The notes beneath the pieces were generated by a model. It did not search any database and was not told where the DNA came from. It saw nothing but the letters and a program-made list of their open reading frames with translations. This document shows positions 33,921-43,074 of a stretch of DNA of 64,000 nt, piece after piece. Both the position numbers and the translations under genes were made by a program. Position 1 is the first letter of the stretch. Each line of letters starts with the position of its first letter. Origin of the DNA: JAQUOA01 sp037443785 (lineage in GTDB: Bacteria > Bacteroidota > Ignavibacteria > UBA10030 > UBA8401); NCBI GenBank assembly GCA_037443785.1, contig JBBINR010000013.1, forward strand, positions 1 to 64,000. Direction: 5' to 3'.

Positions 33921-35834
33921 ATGAAGGAAAAAACTACTGTTCAAAATCCTGCACAGGATGAAATTTATCAACCGCAGCCGGACGTTATTGCACAAGCCAA
34001 TGTGAAAGATCCGGAAGCACTTCGAACTGAAGCAGCAAAAGATATCCGTGCCTATTGGGCAAAACGTGCAGAAGAGCTTGAGTGGTATCAAAAATGGGAT
34101 ACGGTTCTTGATGATTCGAACAAACCGTTTTACAAATGGTTCGTCGGGGGAAAAACGAATATTGTTTTAAATGCGTTGGACCGGCATGTGAGGACTTGGC
34201 GGCGAAACAAACTTGCGTTGATTTGGGAAAGCGAAAAAGGAGAATTGCGGACATATTCATATCACGCACTTAATCGAGAGGTGTGCAAGTTTGCCAACGT
34301 TCTTAAAAGCATGGGCGTCAGCAAAGGAGACCGCGTAACGATCTACATGCCGCGAATTCCGGAAACTGTCATTGCAATGCTTGCCACCGCAAAAGTCGGT
34401 GCCATCCATTCGGTTGTGTACGGTGGATTTTCTGTTGAAGCCTTGCACGGACGAATTGAAGATAGCGAATCAAAAGTGATTATCACCGCAGACGGCGGGA
34501 ACATGAACGGCAAAAAAGTTGAACTGAAAAAAATTGTCGATGAAGCATTACAGCGAAGCGGACAACCGGAACATGTTGTTGTCGTACGACATCTCGGCAT
34601 TGATGTCACGATGGAAGCAGGACGTGACTATTGGTACCATGAATTAATGAGCCTTCCTCTCACACGCGACAGTATGAAATGCGAAACCGAAGTGATGGAC
34701 GCTGAGGACCCCCTCTTCATTTTGTATACTTCGGGAACCACAGGAAAACCCAAAGCCATTCTGCATACCCACGGCGGATATTCTGTGGGTGTGTACACAA
34801 CACTAAAAGATGTTTTTGATATCAAAGAAGACGACCGTTGGTGGTGCACGGCCGATCCAGGCTGGATCACGGGACATTCGTATATCGTCTACGCACCATT
34901 AATCGCCGGTGCAACATCCTTCATGTATGAAGGAGCACCGACATATCCGTATCCTGATCGCTGGTGGAGAATGATTGAAAAATATGGAATCAATGTCTTC
35001 TACTCTACGCCGACCGCCATTCGCGGGCTGATGCGATTTGGAGAATCGTGGCCAAACCGCCACGACCTTTCTTCCCTGCGTTTATTGGGAAGCGTTGGTG
35101 AACCGATAAATCCGGAAGCGTGGCGCTGGTTCTTCAAAAAAATTGGAAAAGAAAAATGTCCGATTATGGATACATGGTGGCAGACAGAAACAGGAATGTT
35201 TATGATGGCACCGATGCCCGCAATGCCATTAAAACCAGGTTCTGCAACAAAACCGCTTCCCGGAATATCAGCAGAAGTCGTTAATGAAGAAGGAAAACCT
35301 GTTGCTGACGGCGAAGAAGGATTTTTAGTTTTGAAAAATCCTTGGCCCGCCATGATGCGAACAATCTTCAAAGACCCTGATCGTTATGTACAGACTTATT
35401 GGAGCAAATTCAAAGATTTTTATTTTGTTGGAGATTCCGCACGGCGTGATAAAGATGGCTACTTTTGGATCATCGGCCGCGTTGATGATGTAATCAAGGT
35501 AAGCGGATATCGTCTCGGTACTGCTGAACTTGAGTCGGCATTCATTACACACCATGCAGTCGCTGAAGCCGCCGTCATCGGTTTGCCCCATGAAATAAAA
35601 GGAGTTGCAATCCATGCATATTTAATTTTGAAAGCAGGCAATGAAGCCAGTGATGAATTGGCGGAGGAAATCCGAAAACATATAGCGCACGAAATGGGAC
35701 CAATTGCAAAACCGGAAAAAATTGAATTTGTAAAATCACTACCGAAAACACGGAGCGGCAAAATAATGCGCCGTGTTTTAAAAGCTCGGGCAATGGGGAT
35801 GAGCGAAGGAGATATTTCGACACTCGAAGAGTAA
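33921..35834 (+). CDS. acsA: Acetyl-CoA synthetase
   Basis: Activates acetate with ATP and CoA through acetyl-AMP. The 637-aa protein is of normal length. It has the AMP-binding P-loop YTSGTTGKPKAILHTHGGY near residue 270, the acetate pocket DTWWQTETGMFM, the hinge region GRVDDVIKVSGYRLGT and the C-terminal acetylation-type lysine at about K614 (KTRSGKIMRR). The start has AAGGAG at good spacing. With acetate kinase elsewhere in the window, acetate can be both made and used. Confidence 0.97.
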   Translation: MKEKTTVQNPAQDEIYQPQPDVIAQANVKDPEALRTEAAKDIRAYWAKRAEELEWYQKWDTVLDDSNKPFYKWFVGGKTNIVLNALDRHVRTWRRNKLALIWESEKGELRTYSYHALNREVCKFANVLKSMGVSKGDRVTIYMPRIPETVIAMLATAKVGAIHSVVYGGFSVEALHGRIEDSESKVIITADGGNMNGKKVELKKIVDEALQRSGQPEHVVVVRHLGIDVTMEAGRDYWYHELMSLPLTRDSMKCETEVMDAEDPLFILYTSGTTGKPKAILHTHGGYSVGVYTTLKDVFDIKEDDRWWCTADPGWITGHSYIVYAPLIAGATSFMYEGAPTYPYPDRWWRMIEKYGINVFYSTPTAIRGLMRFGESWPNRHDLSSLRLLGSVGEPINPEAWRWFFKKIGKEKCPIMDTWWQTETGMFMMAPMPAMPLKPGSATKPLPGISAEVVNEEGKPVADGEEGFLVLKNPWPAMMRTIFKDPDRYVQTYWSKFKDFYFVGDSARRDKDGYFWIIGRVDDVIKVSGYRLGTAELESAFITHHAVAEAAVIGLPHEIKGVAIHAYLILKAGNEASDELAEEIRKHIAHEMGPIAKPEKIEFVKSLPKTRSGKIMRRVLKARAMGMSEGDISTLEE

Positions 35835-35867
35835 TTGCAAAAGTATTTTTCCATTGCATCGTTACGA

Positions 35868-35897
35868 AACGGTTCATTGATGATGAACCGTTTTTTA
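35868..35897 (+). terminator. Intrinsic terminator after acetyl-CoA synthetase
   Basis: AACGGTTCAT (35868-35877) pairs with ATGAACCGTT (35883-35892), followed by a T-run. Confidence 0.88.
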
Positions 35898-36045
35898 TTT
35901 ATTTTGCAAGGGATCGCTATCATTTAATACACAATTAAACTTTTAGTCCGGTTTGTGACCTCCGCCACTGCTCATCACATCTCCGGTTTGTATTCTATCG
36001 GTGGCATCACCAAAAATCAATCATCAACATTTTTGAAAGGACAGT

Positions 36046-36852
36046 ATGAAAAAAACAAAATTTTTTGCAATGGTCGTGCTTGTGGGGCTTTTTGCAATCG
36101 TGAACGGATGCAAAAAATCTGATAACCCTGTTACGTCAGAAACATCAGGTACCGGAACTAATCTGGCGATAGGTTTTTCGAAAGTAAGTTCACATTCTGC
36201 TTTTGGAAAAGTCGCTGCCGTAGATTCTCTCCGGATTGACAGCGTTATCGCAGTCCTTCAAAGAATAAAATTCGAAGTGAATATTGATACGGTAAAAGTT
36301 GATACCACCGGAAAAGATTCGGGAGATAGTGATCGAGATTCGAGCATTATATTTAGAGGCCCATTCATCATTCACGTTCGAGATTCAAACGCAGTAAATT
36401 TTGCGAACCAAGTTCTTCCGGCAGGAAATTACAGCGGTATTAAATTCAAAATTCATCGAATACTAAAAGGTGAAAAATATGAAGACAGCGATGAACACAA
36501 CCATCATTCGACTGTCGCGAACAACGATTCAATCATCGGATACAGCGTCGGTGTATGGGGCGCCATAAAGAAAAATGGCGTGTGGGTTCCGTTTGAATTT
36601 AAAACCAACATGGAATTGGAATTCAAAATAAAAGGAAACTTTACGATTACGACTTCGACGAGTACACTAAACATCGCTCTTCGATTCAACACAGGTGATT
36701 GGTTTAGAGATCTTAAGACTGGATTTCTTTTAGATCCAACAGATGCAACTCAAAAAAATCAGGAGTTTATTAGAGAAGCAATTAAGAAGTCCTTCGAACA
36801 AGGCAGAGGCGGTCACGATAAAGATCACGATGGACATCCTGACAACGATTAA
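36046..36852 (+). CDS. Lipoprotein with DUF4382-like domain and C-terminal DxDxDG loop
   Basis: A 268-aa lipoprotein with lipobox cysteine at about C22 (AIVNGCKK). The body looks like DUF4382-type beta-sandwich proteins (QVLPAGNYSGIKFKIHRI, LNIALRFNTGDWF), whose function is unknown. The C-terminal tail has DKDHDGHPDND, an EF-hand or thrombospondin-type calcium loop (D-x-D-x-DG-xx-D) rich in His, and an acidic DSGDSDRDSS stretch lies in the middle. It may bind divalent metal at the cell surface. It stands alone between two terminators. Confidence 0.65.
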   Translation: MKKTKFFAMVVLVGLFAIVNGCKKSDNPVTSETSGTGTNLAIGFSKVSSHSAFGKVAAVDSLRIDSVIAVLQRIKFEVNIDTVKVDTTGKDSGDSDRDSSIIFRGPFIIHVRDSNAVNFANQVLPAGNYSGIKFKIHRILKGEKYEDSDEHNHHSTVANNDSIIGYSVGVWGAIKKNGVWVPFEFKTNMELEFKIKGNFTITTSTSTLNIALRFNTGDWFRDLKTGFLLDPTDATQKNQEFIREAIKKSFEQGRGGHDKDHDGHPDND

Positions 36853-36875
36853 GCAAACACTGAAATACGATAAAA

Positions 36876-36910
36876 CAAAAAATCCTGCTGAGAAGCAGGA
36901 TTTTTTGTTT
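36876..36910. terminator. Bidirectional terminator between lipoprotein and LysE-type gene
   Basis: AATCCTGCT (36881-36889) and AGCAGGATT (36894-36902) form a 9-bp stem with a GAGA loop, with A-rich sequence before it and T-rich sequence after it. It serves both convergent genes. Confidence 0.88.
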
Positions 36911-36918
36911 TAAATATT

Positions 36919-37554
36919 TTATTTCAATAGCAGTTCTTTGAACAAATTCCAACCGAGAACAAATGAGATAAGCACCATGAGCAAACCAAAAAACCGTGTA
37001 ATGTTTTTTAGTGTTTTTGGTTCAAACTTCATTTTGTGCTTTTCAACTAGGGCGACTAATGTGACAAACCAGATTGAAACTCCGGCTCCCGTGCCAAGGG
37101 CAAATAAACCATTATCATACGGTTTGGGTTCAATCAAATGATATCCATGCACGATACCGCCGATCGTCACCCAATATGCAAGAAATGACGGATTAGAAAA
37201 GTACATTGCCATGCCGATAAGAAAATATCGTTTAAAACCCGGAGCATCGTCCTCTTTTTCCTGCATGTGAGGTTCGGGAACTTTGAAGAATGCCGTTCTC
37301 ATGCCGAAGAAAAAGAAAATCGCAAACGTCATAATGCGAAACAGGAGTTCGAGTGACGGATGAGAAATTAATGTTGAAATTCCAAATAATGCTGCCGCAC
37401 AATAAATAACATCCATCAGCGCTGACCCTGTGCCGATCATTAGCGCCTGACCGGTGCGATTGTGCAGTGCTTTCATCATCACCGCTAAATTGATAGGACC
37501 AACCGGAATTGTTGTGAGATAACCGATAATAAAACCGACAACGAAGGCAATCAT
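36919..37554 (-). CDS. LysE/RhtB-family exporter
   Basis: A 211-aa integral membrane protein with about six hydrophobic segments. The N-terminal family signature PVGPINLAVMMKALHNRTGQALMIGTGSALMD begins near residue 17. These proteins export amino acids or related small molecules; the substrate cannot be told. It appears to be a single gene. Confidence 0.85.
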   Translation of the reverse strand: MIAFVVGFIIGYLTTIPVGPINLAVMMKALHNRTGQALMIGTGSALMDVIYCAAALFGISTLISHPSLELLFRIMTFAIFFFFGMRTAFFKVPEPHMQEKEDDAPGFKRYFLIGMAMYFSNPSFLAYWVTIGGIVHGYHLIEPKPYDNGLFALGTGAGVSIWFVTLVALVEKHKMKFEPKTLKNITRFFGLLMVLISFVLGWNLFKELLLK

Positions 37555-37656
37555 GAATTACCGCTCATTATGAATTGAACACTATTAAGTAACAAACAAA
37601 TTGTAAAGATTCAAGAATTTTTTCCCGGCAGGTAAAAATTATGATGAATTATCGGC

Positions 37657-38655
37657 TTAAGCAGACTGCATTTCAAACAAGGATTCTTCAATGCCACCAT
37701 GTTCTTTTACACGCAACAAAAGTTCGATGATCGGATTTGCTTCGGTGTAAATCATCAAATGCTGACGAAACTTTGCTGCATTCGCAACACCTTTTAAAAA
37801 TCCCGAGTAAAATTTTCGCATCTCACTGACTCCTCTTCGCTCTCCCTTAAACTCGGCAGAATTTTTCAACAATTGAATGCACACATCAATACGGTCCGAA
37901 AGTGTTCGAAGGTGCGGTGATTCCCCTGTTGCAAAAAATTGTTTTGTGTCAGAAAAAATCCACGGATTATCAATCGCACCTCGTCCGATCATCACTCCAT
38001 CACATCCCGTTTCATCAAATACTTCTTTGATCTGCTTCGGCTCAACCAAACTTCCATTGACAATAATTGGAATTGAAACGGCTTGCTTTACTTTTGCAAT
38101 CCAATTGAAATCTGGATCGCCGCTGTGTCCCTGGGATCGGGTGCGACAATGGATTGTCAATCCCTGCACTCCGATTCCTTCGAGCATCTTTGCAACTTCA
38201 ACAATCTTAATGGAAGACTCATCCCAGCCAAGTCTTGTCTTTACTGTTACCGGAAGTTTTGTTGATTTGAGAACATTGACGACGACACGTTCCATTTGAT
38301 CCAAATCTTTTAACAAACCCGCTCCTGCTCCTCGGCCGGCAACTTTTTTCACCCAGCAACCGGCGTTGATATCAATCAAATCAGGATTAAGCGAATCCGC
38401 CATTTTTGCAGCACCTTCCATCGCATTTTCATCACCGCCGTAAATCTGAATTCCAAACGGACGCTCTTCTTCAGAGAAAAGCATTTTTTTAAATGTCTTT
38501 TTGGAGTTACGCACTAAACCATCGGAGTTGACAAATTCCGTGTACATCAAATCTGCACCCAGTTGTTTGCAGAGCAGACGAAACGGCTGATCGGTGACGT
38601 CTTCCATCGGAGCAAGAATGAGGGGCTTCTGTATTTCGATATTTCCGATTTTCAT
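37657..38655 (-). CDS. dusB: tRNA-dihydrouridine synthase (Dus family, DusB-like)
   Basis: FMN-dependent reduction of uridine to dihydrouridine in tRNA. The 332-aa protein starts with IEIQKPLILAPMEDVTDQPFR, the FMN barrel of the family. It has the catalytic cysteine in DINAGCWVKKV (usually DINMGCP; the proline is replaced here), the VKTRLGWD motif and GVMIGRGAIDNPWIF. Its start overlaps the end of the isocitrate dehydrogenase gene by 4 nt. The GCW variation near the active site is a small oddity. Confidence 0.92.
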   Translation of the reverse strand: MKIGNIEIQKPLILAPMEDVTDQPFRLLCKQLGADLMYTEFVNSDGLVRNSKKTFKKMLFSEEERPFGIQIYGGDENAMEGAAKMADSLNPDLIDINAGCWVKKVAGRGAGAGLLKDLDQMERVVVNVLKSTKLPVTVKTRLGWDESSIKIVEVAKMLEGIGVQGLTIHCRTRSQGHSGDPDFNWIAKVKQAVSIPIIVNGSLVEPKQIKEVFDETGCDGVMIGRGAIDNPWIFSDTKQFFATGESPHLRTLSDRIDVCIQLLKNSAEFKGERRGVSEMRKFYSGFLKGVANAAKFRQHLMIYTEANPIIELLLRVKEHGGIEESLFEMQSA

Positions 38656-39683
38656 TTAAAAAATATTCGATTTGACTTTATGTGCTGCACAATGAATTCA
38701 GCGAATTGCTTCGTTCCAACTTTTGAATTAGGATTTAAATCTCTTGTCACTTCACTTGGATTTTTCAAAGTTTCTCGAATAGCTTTGTAAATTTTTTCAG
38801 CGGCTGCTGTTTCTCCAAGGTGATTGAGCATCATTGCGGAAGCAAGGATAATGGCCGATGGATTGGCAAGATTTTTTCCTGCAATATCCGGCGCACTACC
38901 GTGCACTGCTTCGAAGATTGCAGCGCTTGTTCCAATATTTGCGCCTGGCGCAAGTCCAAGTCCGCCGACTAATCCAGAACAAAGATCGGAAAGAATATCT
39001 CCGAATAAATTTGTCGTCACAATCACGTCGTATTGATTTGGATTCAGCACAAGCTGCATCGCCATGTTGTCAATAATAACATCGTTACATTGAATATCCG
39101 GGAATTCACTTGCAACCTGCTTGCCAACTTCCAAAAACAATCCTCCGGTATATTTCATAATGTTCGCTTTATGAACAATGGTTACTTTTTTTCGATTGTA
39201 TTTTCGAGCGTATTCAAATGCCGCACGAACAATTCGTTCAGAGCCATATCGCGTGATAATACCGATTGTTTCCGCCGCACTTTTTTGCGCATCAATATAA
39301 TGTTCAATACCAGAATAAAATTCCTCAATATTTTCTCGGAACATCACCAGATCGACATTTTCATAACGAGATTGAACGCCGGTAAACGATTTTGCCGGGC
39401 GAAGATTGATATAGAGGTCAAATTCTTTTCGAAGTGCAACATTAATGCTCCGAAATCCTTTTCCCAATTGTGTAGTCAATGGACCCTTTAAGGCAACTTT
39501 ATTACGGCGTATCGAATCAATTGTCTCTTCCGGAATTGGATCTTTATGTTTCTCAATCCCAGCCATACCGGCATACACTTCTTCCCACTTTATGTCAACT
39601 CCTGTGGCCTCAATAACATGCACCGCCGCTTCTGTAATATCAGGGCCGATTCCATCTCCAGGTACAAGTGTAACAGTATACAT
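38652..39683 (-). CDS. NAD-type isocitrate / 3-isopropylmalate dehydrogenase family enzyme
   Basis: Beta-decarboxylating dehydrogenase of 343 aa. Motifs: LVPGDGIGPDI, the substrate-binding arginines in YINLRPAKSF and MFRENIEEFYSGIEH, the metal-binding aspartates in VIIDNMAMQLV and DILSDLCSGLVGGLGLAPGAN, and EAVHGSAPDIAGKNLANP. The IEEFYSGIEH segment favours isocitrate (possibly homoisocitrate) over isopropylmalate. No leucine or lysine pathway genes are adjacent. I start at 39683 (MYTVTLVPG) with AGGA upstream; an earlier TTG adds one residue. Confidence 0.88.
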   Translation of the reverse strand: MYTVTLVPGDGIGPDITEAAVHVIEATGVDIKWEEVYAGMAGIEKHKDPIPEETIDSIRRNKVALKGPLTTQLGKGFRSINVALRKEFDLYINLRPAKSFTGVQSRYENVDLVMFRENIEEFYSGIEHYIDAQKSAAETIGIITRYGSERIVRAAFEYARKYNRKKVTIVHKANIMKYTGGLFLEVGKQVASEFPDIQCNDVIIDNMAMQLVLNPNQYDVIVTTNLFGDILSDLCSGLVGGLGLAPGANIGTSAAIFEAVHGSAPDIAGKNLANPSAIILASAMMLNHLGETAAAEKIYKAIRETLKNPSEVTRDLNPNSKVGTKQFAEFIVQHIKSNRIFFK

Positions 39684-39814
39684 CAATCAATTCCTATAAT
39701 TTATTGTATTAATTTACAAAAAAGTGAGGGCAGTTCAAAACAGATCAATCAATTATCCGTAACAACAAAGGTAATTGCTTCCCCTCTCTTTTTTCGGTAC
39801 ATTTATAAAAAGAT

Positions 39815-39850
39815 GTCCGGCTCTTTTATAGAACCGGACTTTGTGTTTTA
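39815..39850 (+). other. Terminator-like hairpin just upstream of ubiA
   Basis: GTCCGG (39815-39820) and CCGGAC (39834-39839) form a 6-bp stem with a 13-nt loop, followed by TTTGTGTTTT on the plus strand. No plus-strand gene precedes it. It lies 19 nt before the TTG start of the menaquinone operon, so a leader attenuator is possible. Confidence 0.4.
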
Positions 39851-39868
39851 GAATTATGTGGACCCCGT

Positions 39869-40693
39869 TTGAAAAAATATCTCAACTTCATTAAGATCGA
39901 ACATACTCTGTTCTCACTCCCAATGATTTACAGTGGCGTATTTCTTGCGTCGCATGAAGCACCGTCGATTCGTTTATTGTTACTCGTTCTTGCCGCTGCA
40001 ATCGGTGCACGGCTGGTTGCCATGACATTAAATAGAATTGTTGATCGTGAAATCGACAAACACAACCCGCGAACGTTGAACCGCGAATTGCCAAGTGGAA
40101 AAATGAAATTGATTGAAAGCTATGCTGTTCTCATTTTGGGGTTATTGATGTACGTCGGTTCAGCAAAAATGATTTCCGATTTCTGTTTTTATCTTTCCCC
40201 AATTCCATTGATCGTATTCGTCGTGTATCCGTATCTAAAACGCTTTACGCCCCTTGCTCATTTCGGGGTCGGAATGGGATTGGCAATGGGTCCGCTGGGA
40301 GGTTTTTTTGCAGTTATTGGATCGATGAATCGATTTGGAGAGGCATTGTTGCTTCCATTCTTTAATCTTTTTTGGGCAACTGGATTTGATATCATTTATT
40401 CGACGCTTGACGAAGAATTTGATAAAAAAGCGGGATTGTTTTCGTTTCCATCACGGTTCGGAAAAAAAAGAGCCCTGCAAATTTCCGGAGCGCTTCACAT
40501 TCTTTCGTTCGTCACGCTGATTGCATTAGTCATCATTTCATTGAAAGCGTTGATTGCACTACCATTCCTTCTTCTCAGCGGATTTTTGTTGTGGCTGGAA
40601 CAGCACAAAGCTGAAGATGTTGAACTGGCATTTTTTAAAATTAATATTGTTGTGGGATTTAGCATTTTGGTTATGATTTTAGTAAGTATTTAA
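39869..40693 (+). CDS. UbiA-family prenyltransferase of the menaquinone pathway (MqnP-like)
   Basis: Membrane prenyltransferase that attaches the isoprenoid chain to the aromatic ring precursor. The 274-aa protein has about eight hydrophobic segments and the two Asp-rich motifs NRIVDREID (residues 55-63) and DIIYSTLDEEFDKKAG (near residue 170). Gene order with UbiX- and UbiD-like genes and the futalosine enzymes points to menaquinone, not ubiquinone. The start is a TTG at 39869 with a weak ribosome site. The ATG at 39856 is out of frame, so the exact start is uncertain. Confidence 0.9.
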   Translation: MKKYLNFIKIEHTLFSLPMIYSGVFLASHEAPSIRLLLLVLAAAIGARLVAMTLNRIVDREIDKHNPRTLNRELPSGKMKLIESYAVLILGLLMYVGSAKMISDFCFYLSPIPLIVFVVYPYLKRFTPLAHFGVGMGLAMGPLGGFFAVIGSMNRFGEALLLPFFNLFWATGFDIIYSTLDEEFDKKAGLFSFPSRFGKKRALQISGALHILSFVTLIALVIISLKALIALPFLLLSGFLLWLEQHKAEDVELAFFKINIVVGFSILVMILVSI

Positions 40694-40695
40694 AA

Positions 40696-41247
40696 ATGAA
40701 AATAGTCGTCGGCATAACAGGGAGTTCAGGTGCACTTTACGCGCTCGACTTTCTAAAAAAATCTCAATCAGAAAAATTTCTCGTTGTCAGCAAATGGGGA
40801 AAAGTTTTGCTGAAAGATGAATTGGGAAAATCGGAAGAAGATTTGCATCCGTACATCAAGCGCCAGTTTGATGACAAGGATCTTTCTGCACCGATCGCTT
40901 CCGGTTCAAACCACATCGATGCGTTTGTGATTCTTCCTTGCTCCACATCGACACTCGGAAAAATTGCTTCCGGCATTGGCGATTCGTTGATTACACGAAC
41001 AGCGCAAGTATGCATGAAAGAACGATATAAACTTATTTTGTGTGTCCGTGAAACACCGCTTTCAACCCTTGCTCTTGAACAATGTGCAAAACTTTCAAGT
41101 TATGGAGCGATTATTATGCCGATTTCCCCGCCAATGTACTTTGTTCCAAAATCTGTTGAAGAATTTGTCGGATCATTCACCGATAAATTGCTTGGAATTC
41201 TTGGAGAAAGAAATGCAAAAGGCTGGCGTGGTGAGGAACTGGAATAA
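40696..41247 (+). CDS. ubiX: UbiX flavin prenyltransferase
   Basis: Makes prenylated FMN, the cofactor needed by UbiD-type decarboxylases. The 183-aa protein opens with VVGITGSSGALYALDFL, has the LPCSTSTLGKIASGIGDSLITRTAQV stretch and the ETPLSTLALEQCAKLSSYGAIIMP motif of the family. It follows ubiA by 2 nt and precedes ubiD by 15 nt, the expected partner order. Confidence 0.95.
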   Translation: MKIVVGITGSSGALYALDFLKKSQSEKFLVVSKWGKVLLKDELGKSEEDLHPYIKRQFDDKDLSAPIASGSNHIDAFVILPCSTSTLGKIASGIGDSLITRTAQVCMKERYKLILCVRETPLSTLALEQCAKLSSYGAIIMPISPPMYFVPKSVEEFVGSFTDKLLGILGERNAKGWRGEELE

Positions 41248-41262
41248 GATCGGAAGAGCATA

Positions 41263-43029
41263 ATGTTTGATAACTTACAAGATTTTGTAAAACATCTCGA
41301 AAAAAATGGCGAGCTTCATCGTGTAGAAGTCGAAGTTGATCCCGTATTGGAAATCACCGAGATCGCAACTCGCGCATTGAAGTTGGATAAACCCGCTCTT
41401 TTGTTTGAACGCGTAAAGGGTGCAAAATATCCACTGCTCATCAATCAACTTGCCAGTGACCGGCGGATTGAGCTTGCACTCGGTAAACATCCAGACGAAC
41501 TTGGCGAAGAACTCATTTCATTCGCAGAAAAAATTTTACCTCCGTCTCCCAGAATTTTGTTTGAAGAATCTTCGATGATTCGCCGCTTGATCAATGCGCG
41601 TCCAAAAGAAGTTCGCATCGCTCGTTCGCAAGCGATTATTGAAAAACCAATGCTTTCGGATCTTCCAATTCTTAAAACATGGCCTCATGATGGCGGACGT
41701 TTTGTAACACTGCCTCAGGTTATTACATACGATCCGATTACGCACAAAAGGAATATCGGAATGTACCGCATTCATGTGTTTGACGATCAAACGACAGGAA
41801 TGCATTGGCAAATCCAGAAAGGCGGCGGCTTCCATTATTACCAAGCGGAAAAAATGAATCAACCGCTAGAAGTTGCGTTAGCAATCGGAACTGATCCCGC
41901 GCTTCTTCTTGCCACAGTAGCAGCGCTCCCGGAAGGAATTGATGAAGCAATGTTTGCAGCGTTCTTGCGCGGCAAGCCGACTGAATTTGTGAACGGTAGG
42001 ACAATCAACATCAGCGTTCCGGCAAATGCAGAATTTATTTTTGAAGGAATTGTAAAACCAAAAGAGCGAAGAACGGAAGGCCCGTTTGGAGATCACTTCG
42101 GACATTATTCCAACGCGGCAGAATTTCCGGTGTTTCATATTCAAACGATGACACACAGAAAAGATCCGATTTATCCCGCAACCATTGTCGGAATTCCCCC
42201 GATGGAAGATAAATTCATCGGCGATGCCACTCAGCAAATTCTTGCTCCCCTGACGCGTTTGATACACCATGAGGTAAAAAATGTATGGGCGTATTACGAA
42301 GCAGGATTTCACAATCTTCTTGTCGTTTCAATTGAACAGCGCTATCAAAAAGAAGCGATGAAAGCGGCTCTTGGTTTGCTCGGCACCGGTCAATTGTCAT
42401 TGACAAAATGTTTGATTGCCGTTTCTGAAAATGTCGACGTCCGGAATTTTAACGAAGTAATGAAAGCAGTGCGTGATAATTTTGACCCACATTTCGATTT
42501 TATCATGATTCCCAAAGTTCCTCTTGACACATTGGACTTTACCTCCTTCACGATGAATCTCGGCAGCAAGATGATTATCGACGCAACCGAAAAGAAAAAA
42601 CCGAAGCGCAAAGTGAATATAAAAAAATTGAATGAAGTGGTAAAAAGTTTATCATCATTCGATAGAAGAATTATCGATGCGCGACTTATCGAAGGGGCGC
42701 TATTATTGCTCAAAGTGAAAAAAGAAGGCGATGCAGTCATCAAAAAAATTGTGAAGCATCCGGAACTCGAGGGCATTTCCATGGCGGCAACGGTGAGCTT
42801 CGACGTAGATATTAACGAACAAGAAAGTTATATTTGGGGTGTCTTTACCCGCTTTGATTGTGAACGGGATGTTCTTTTTACAGAACAAAAAATGATTGGT
42901 ATTTCTCCTATCTACAACGGAATTCTCGGCATCGATGCGACATGGAAGAATGGATATCCTGACCCTCTCGTTATGGACGATGAGATTATAAAGAAGGTCG
43001 ACGAACGCTGGGATAGTTACTGGCGGTAG
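41263..43029 (+). CDS. UbiD-family decarboxylase of the futalosine menaquinone pathway (MqnL-like)
   Basis: Prenyl-FMN-dependent decarboxylase of 588 aa. Visible family features are ITEIATRALKLDKPALLFERVKG, the Mn/prFMN-binding region GMHWQIQKGGGFHY and the catalytic E-x-x-R-E-like region GPFGDHFGHYS. In this operon it should decarboxylate the 6-naphthoate intermediate of the mqn pathway; that assignment rests on context. It is longer than E. coli UbiD (497 aa), mostly by an extra C-terminal segment (KKPKRKVNIKKLNE onward), as in other MqnL-type proteins. Confidence 0.9.
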   Translation: MFDNLQDFVKHLEKNGELHRVEVEVDPVLEITEIATRALKLDKPALLFERVKGAKYPLLINQLASDRRIELALGKHPDELGEELISFAEKILPPSPRILFEESSMIRRLINARPKEVRIARSQAIIEKPMLSDLPILKTWPHDGGRFVTLPQVITYDPITHKRNIGMYRIHVFDDQTTGMHWQIQKGGGFHYYQAEKMNQPLEVALAIGTDPALLLATVAALPEGIDEAMFAAFLRGKPTEFVNGRTINISVPANAEFIFEGIVKPKERRTEGPFGDHFGHYSNAAEFPVFHIQTMTHRKDPIYPATIVGIPPMEDKFIGDATQQILAPLTRLIHHEVKNVWAYYEAGFHNLLVVSIEQRYQKEAMKAALGLLGTGQLSLTKCLIAVSENVDVRNFNEVMKAVRDNFDPHFDFIMIPKVPLDTLDFTSFTMNLGSKMIIDATEKKKPKRKVNIKKLNEVVKSLSSFDRRIIDARLIEGALLLLKVKKEGDAVIKKIVKHPELEGISMAATVSFDVDINEQESYIWGVFTRFDCERDVLFTEQKMIGISPIYNGILGIDATWKNGYPDPLVMDDEIIKKVDERWDSYWR

Positions 43030-43074
43030 TGAAAAAGATCCTGATTTAAAAATTACATTTGTGGCATAAAAATT

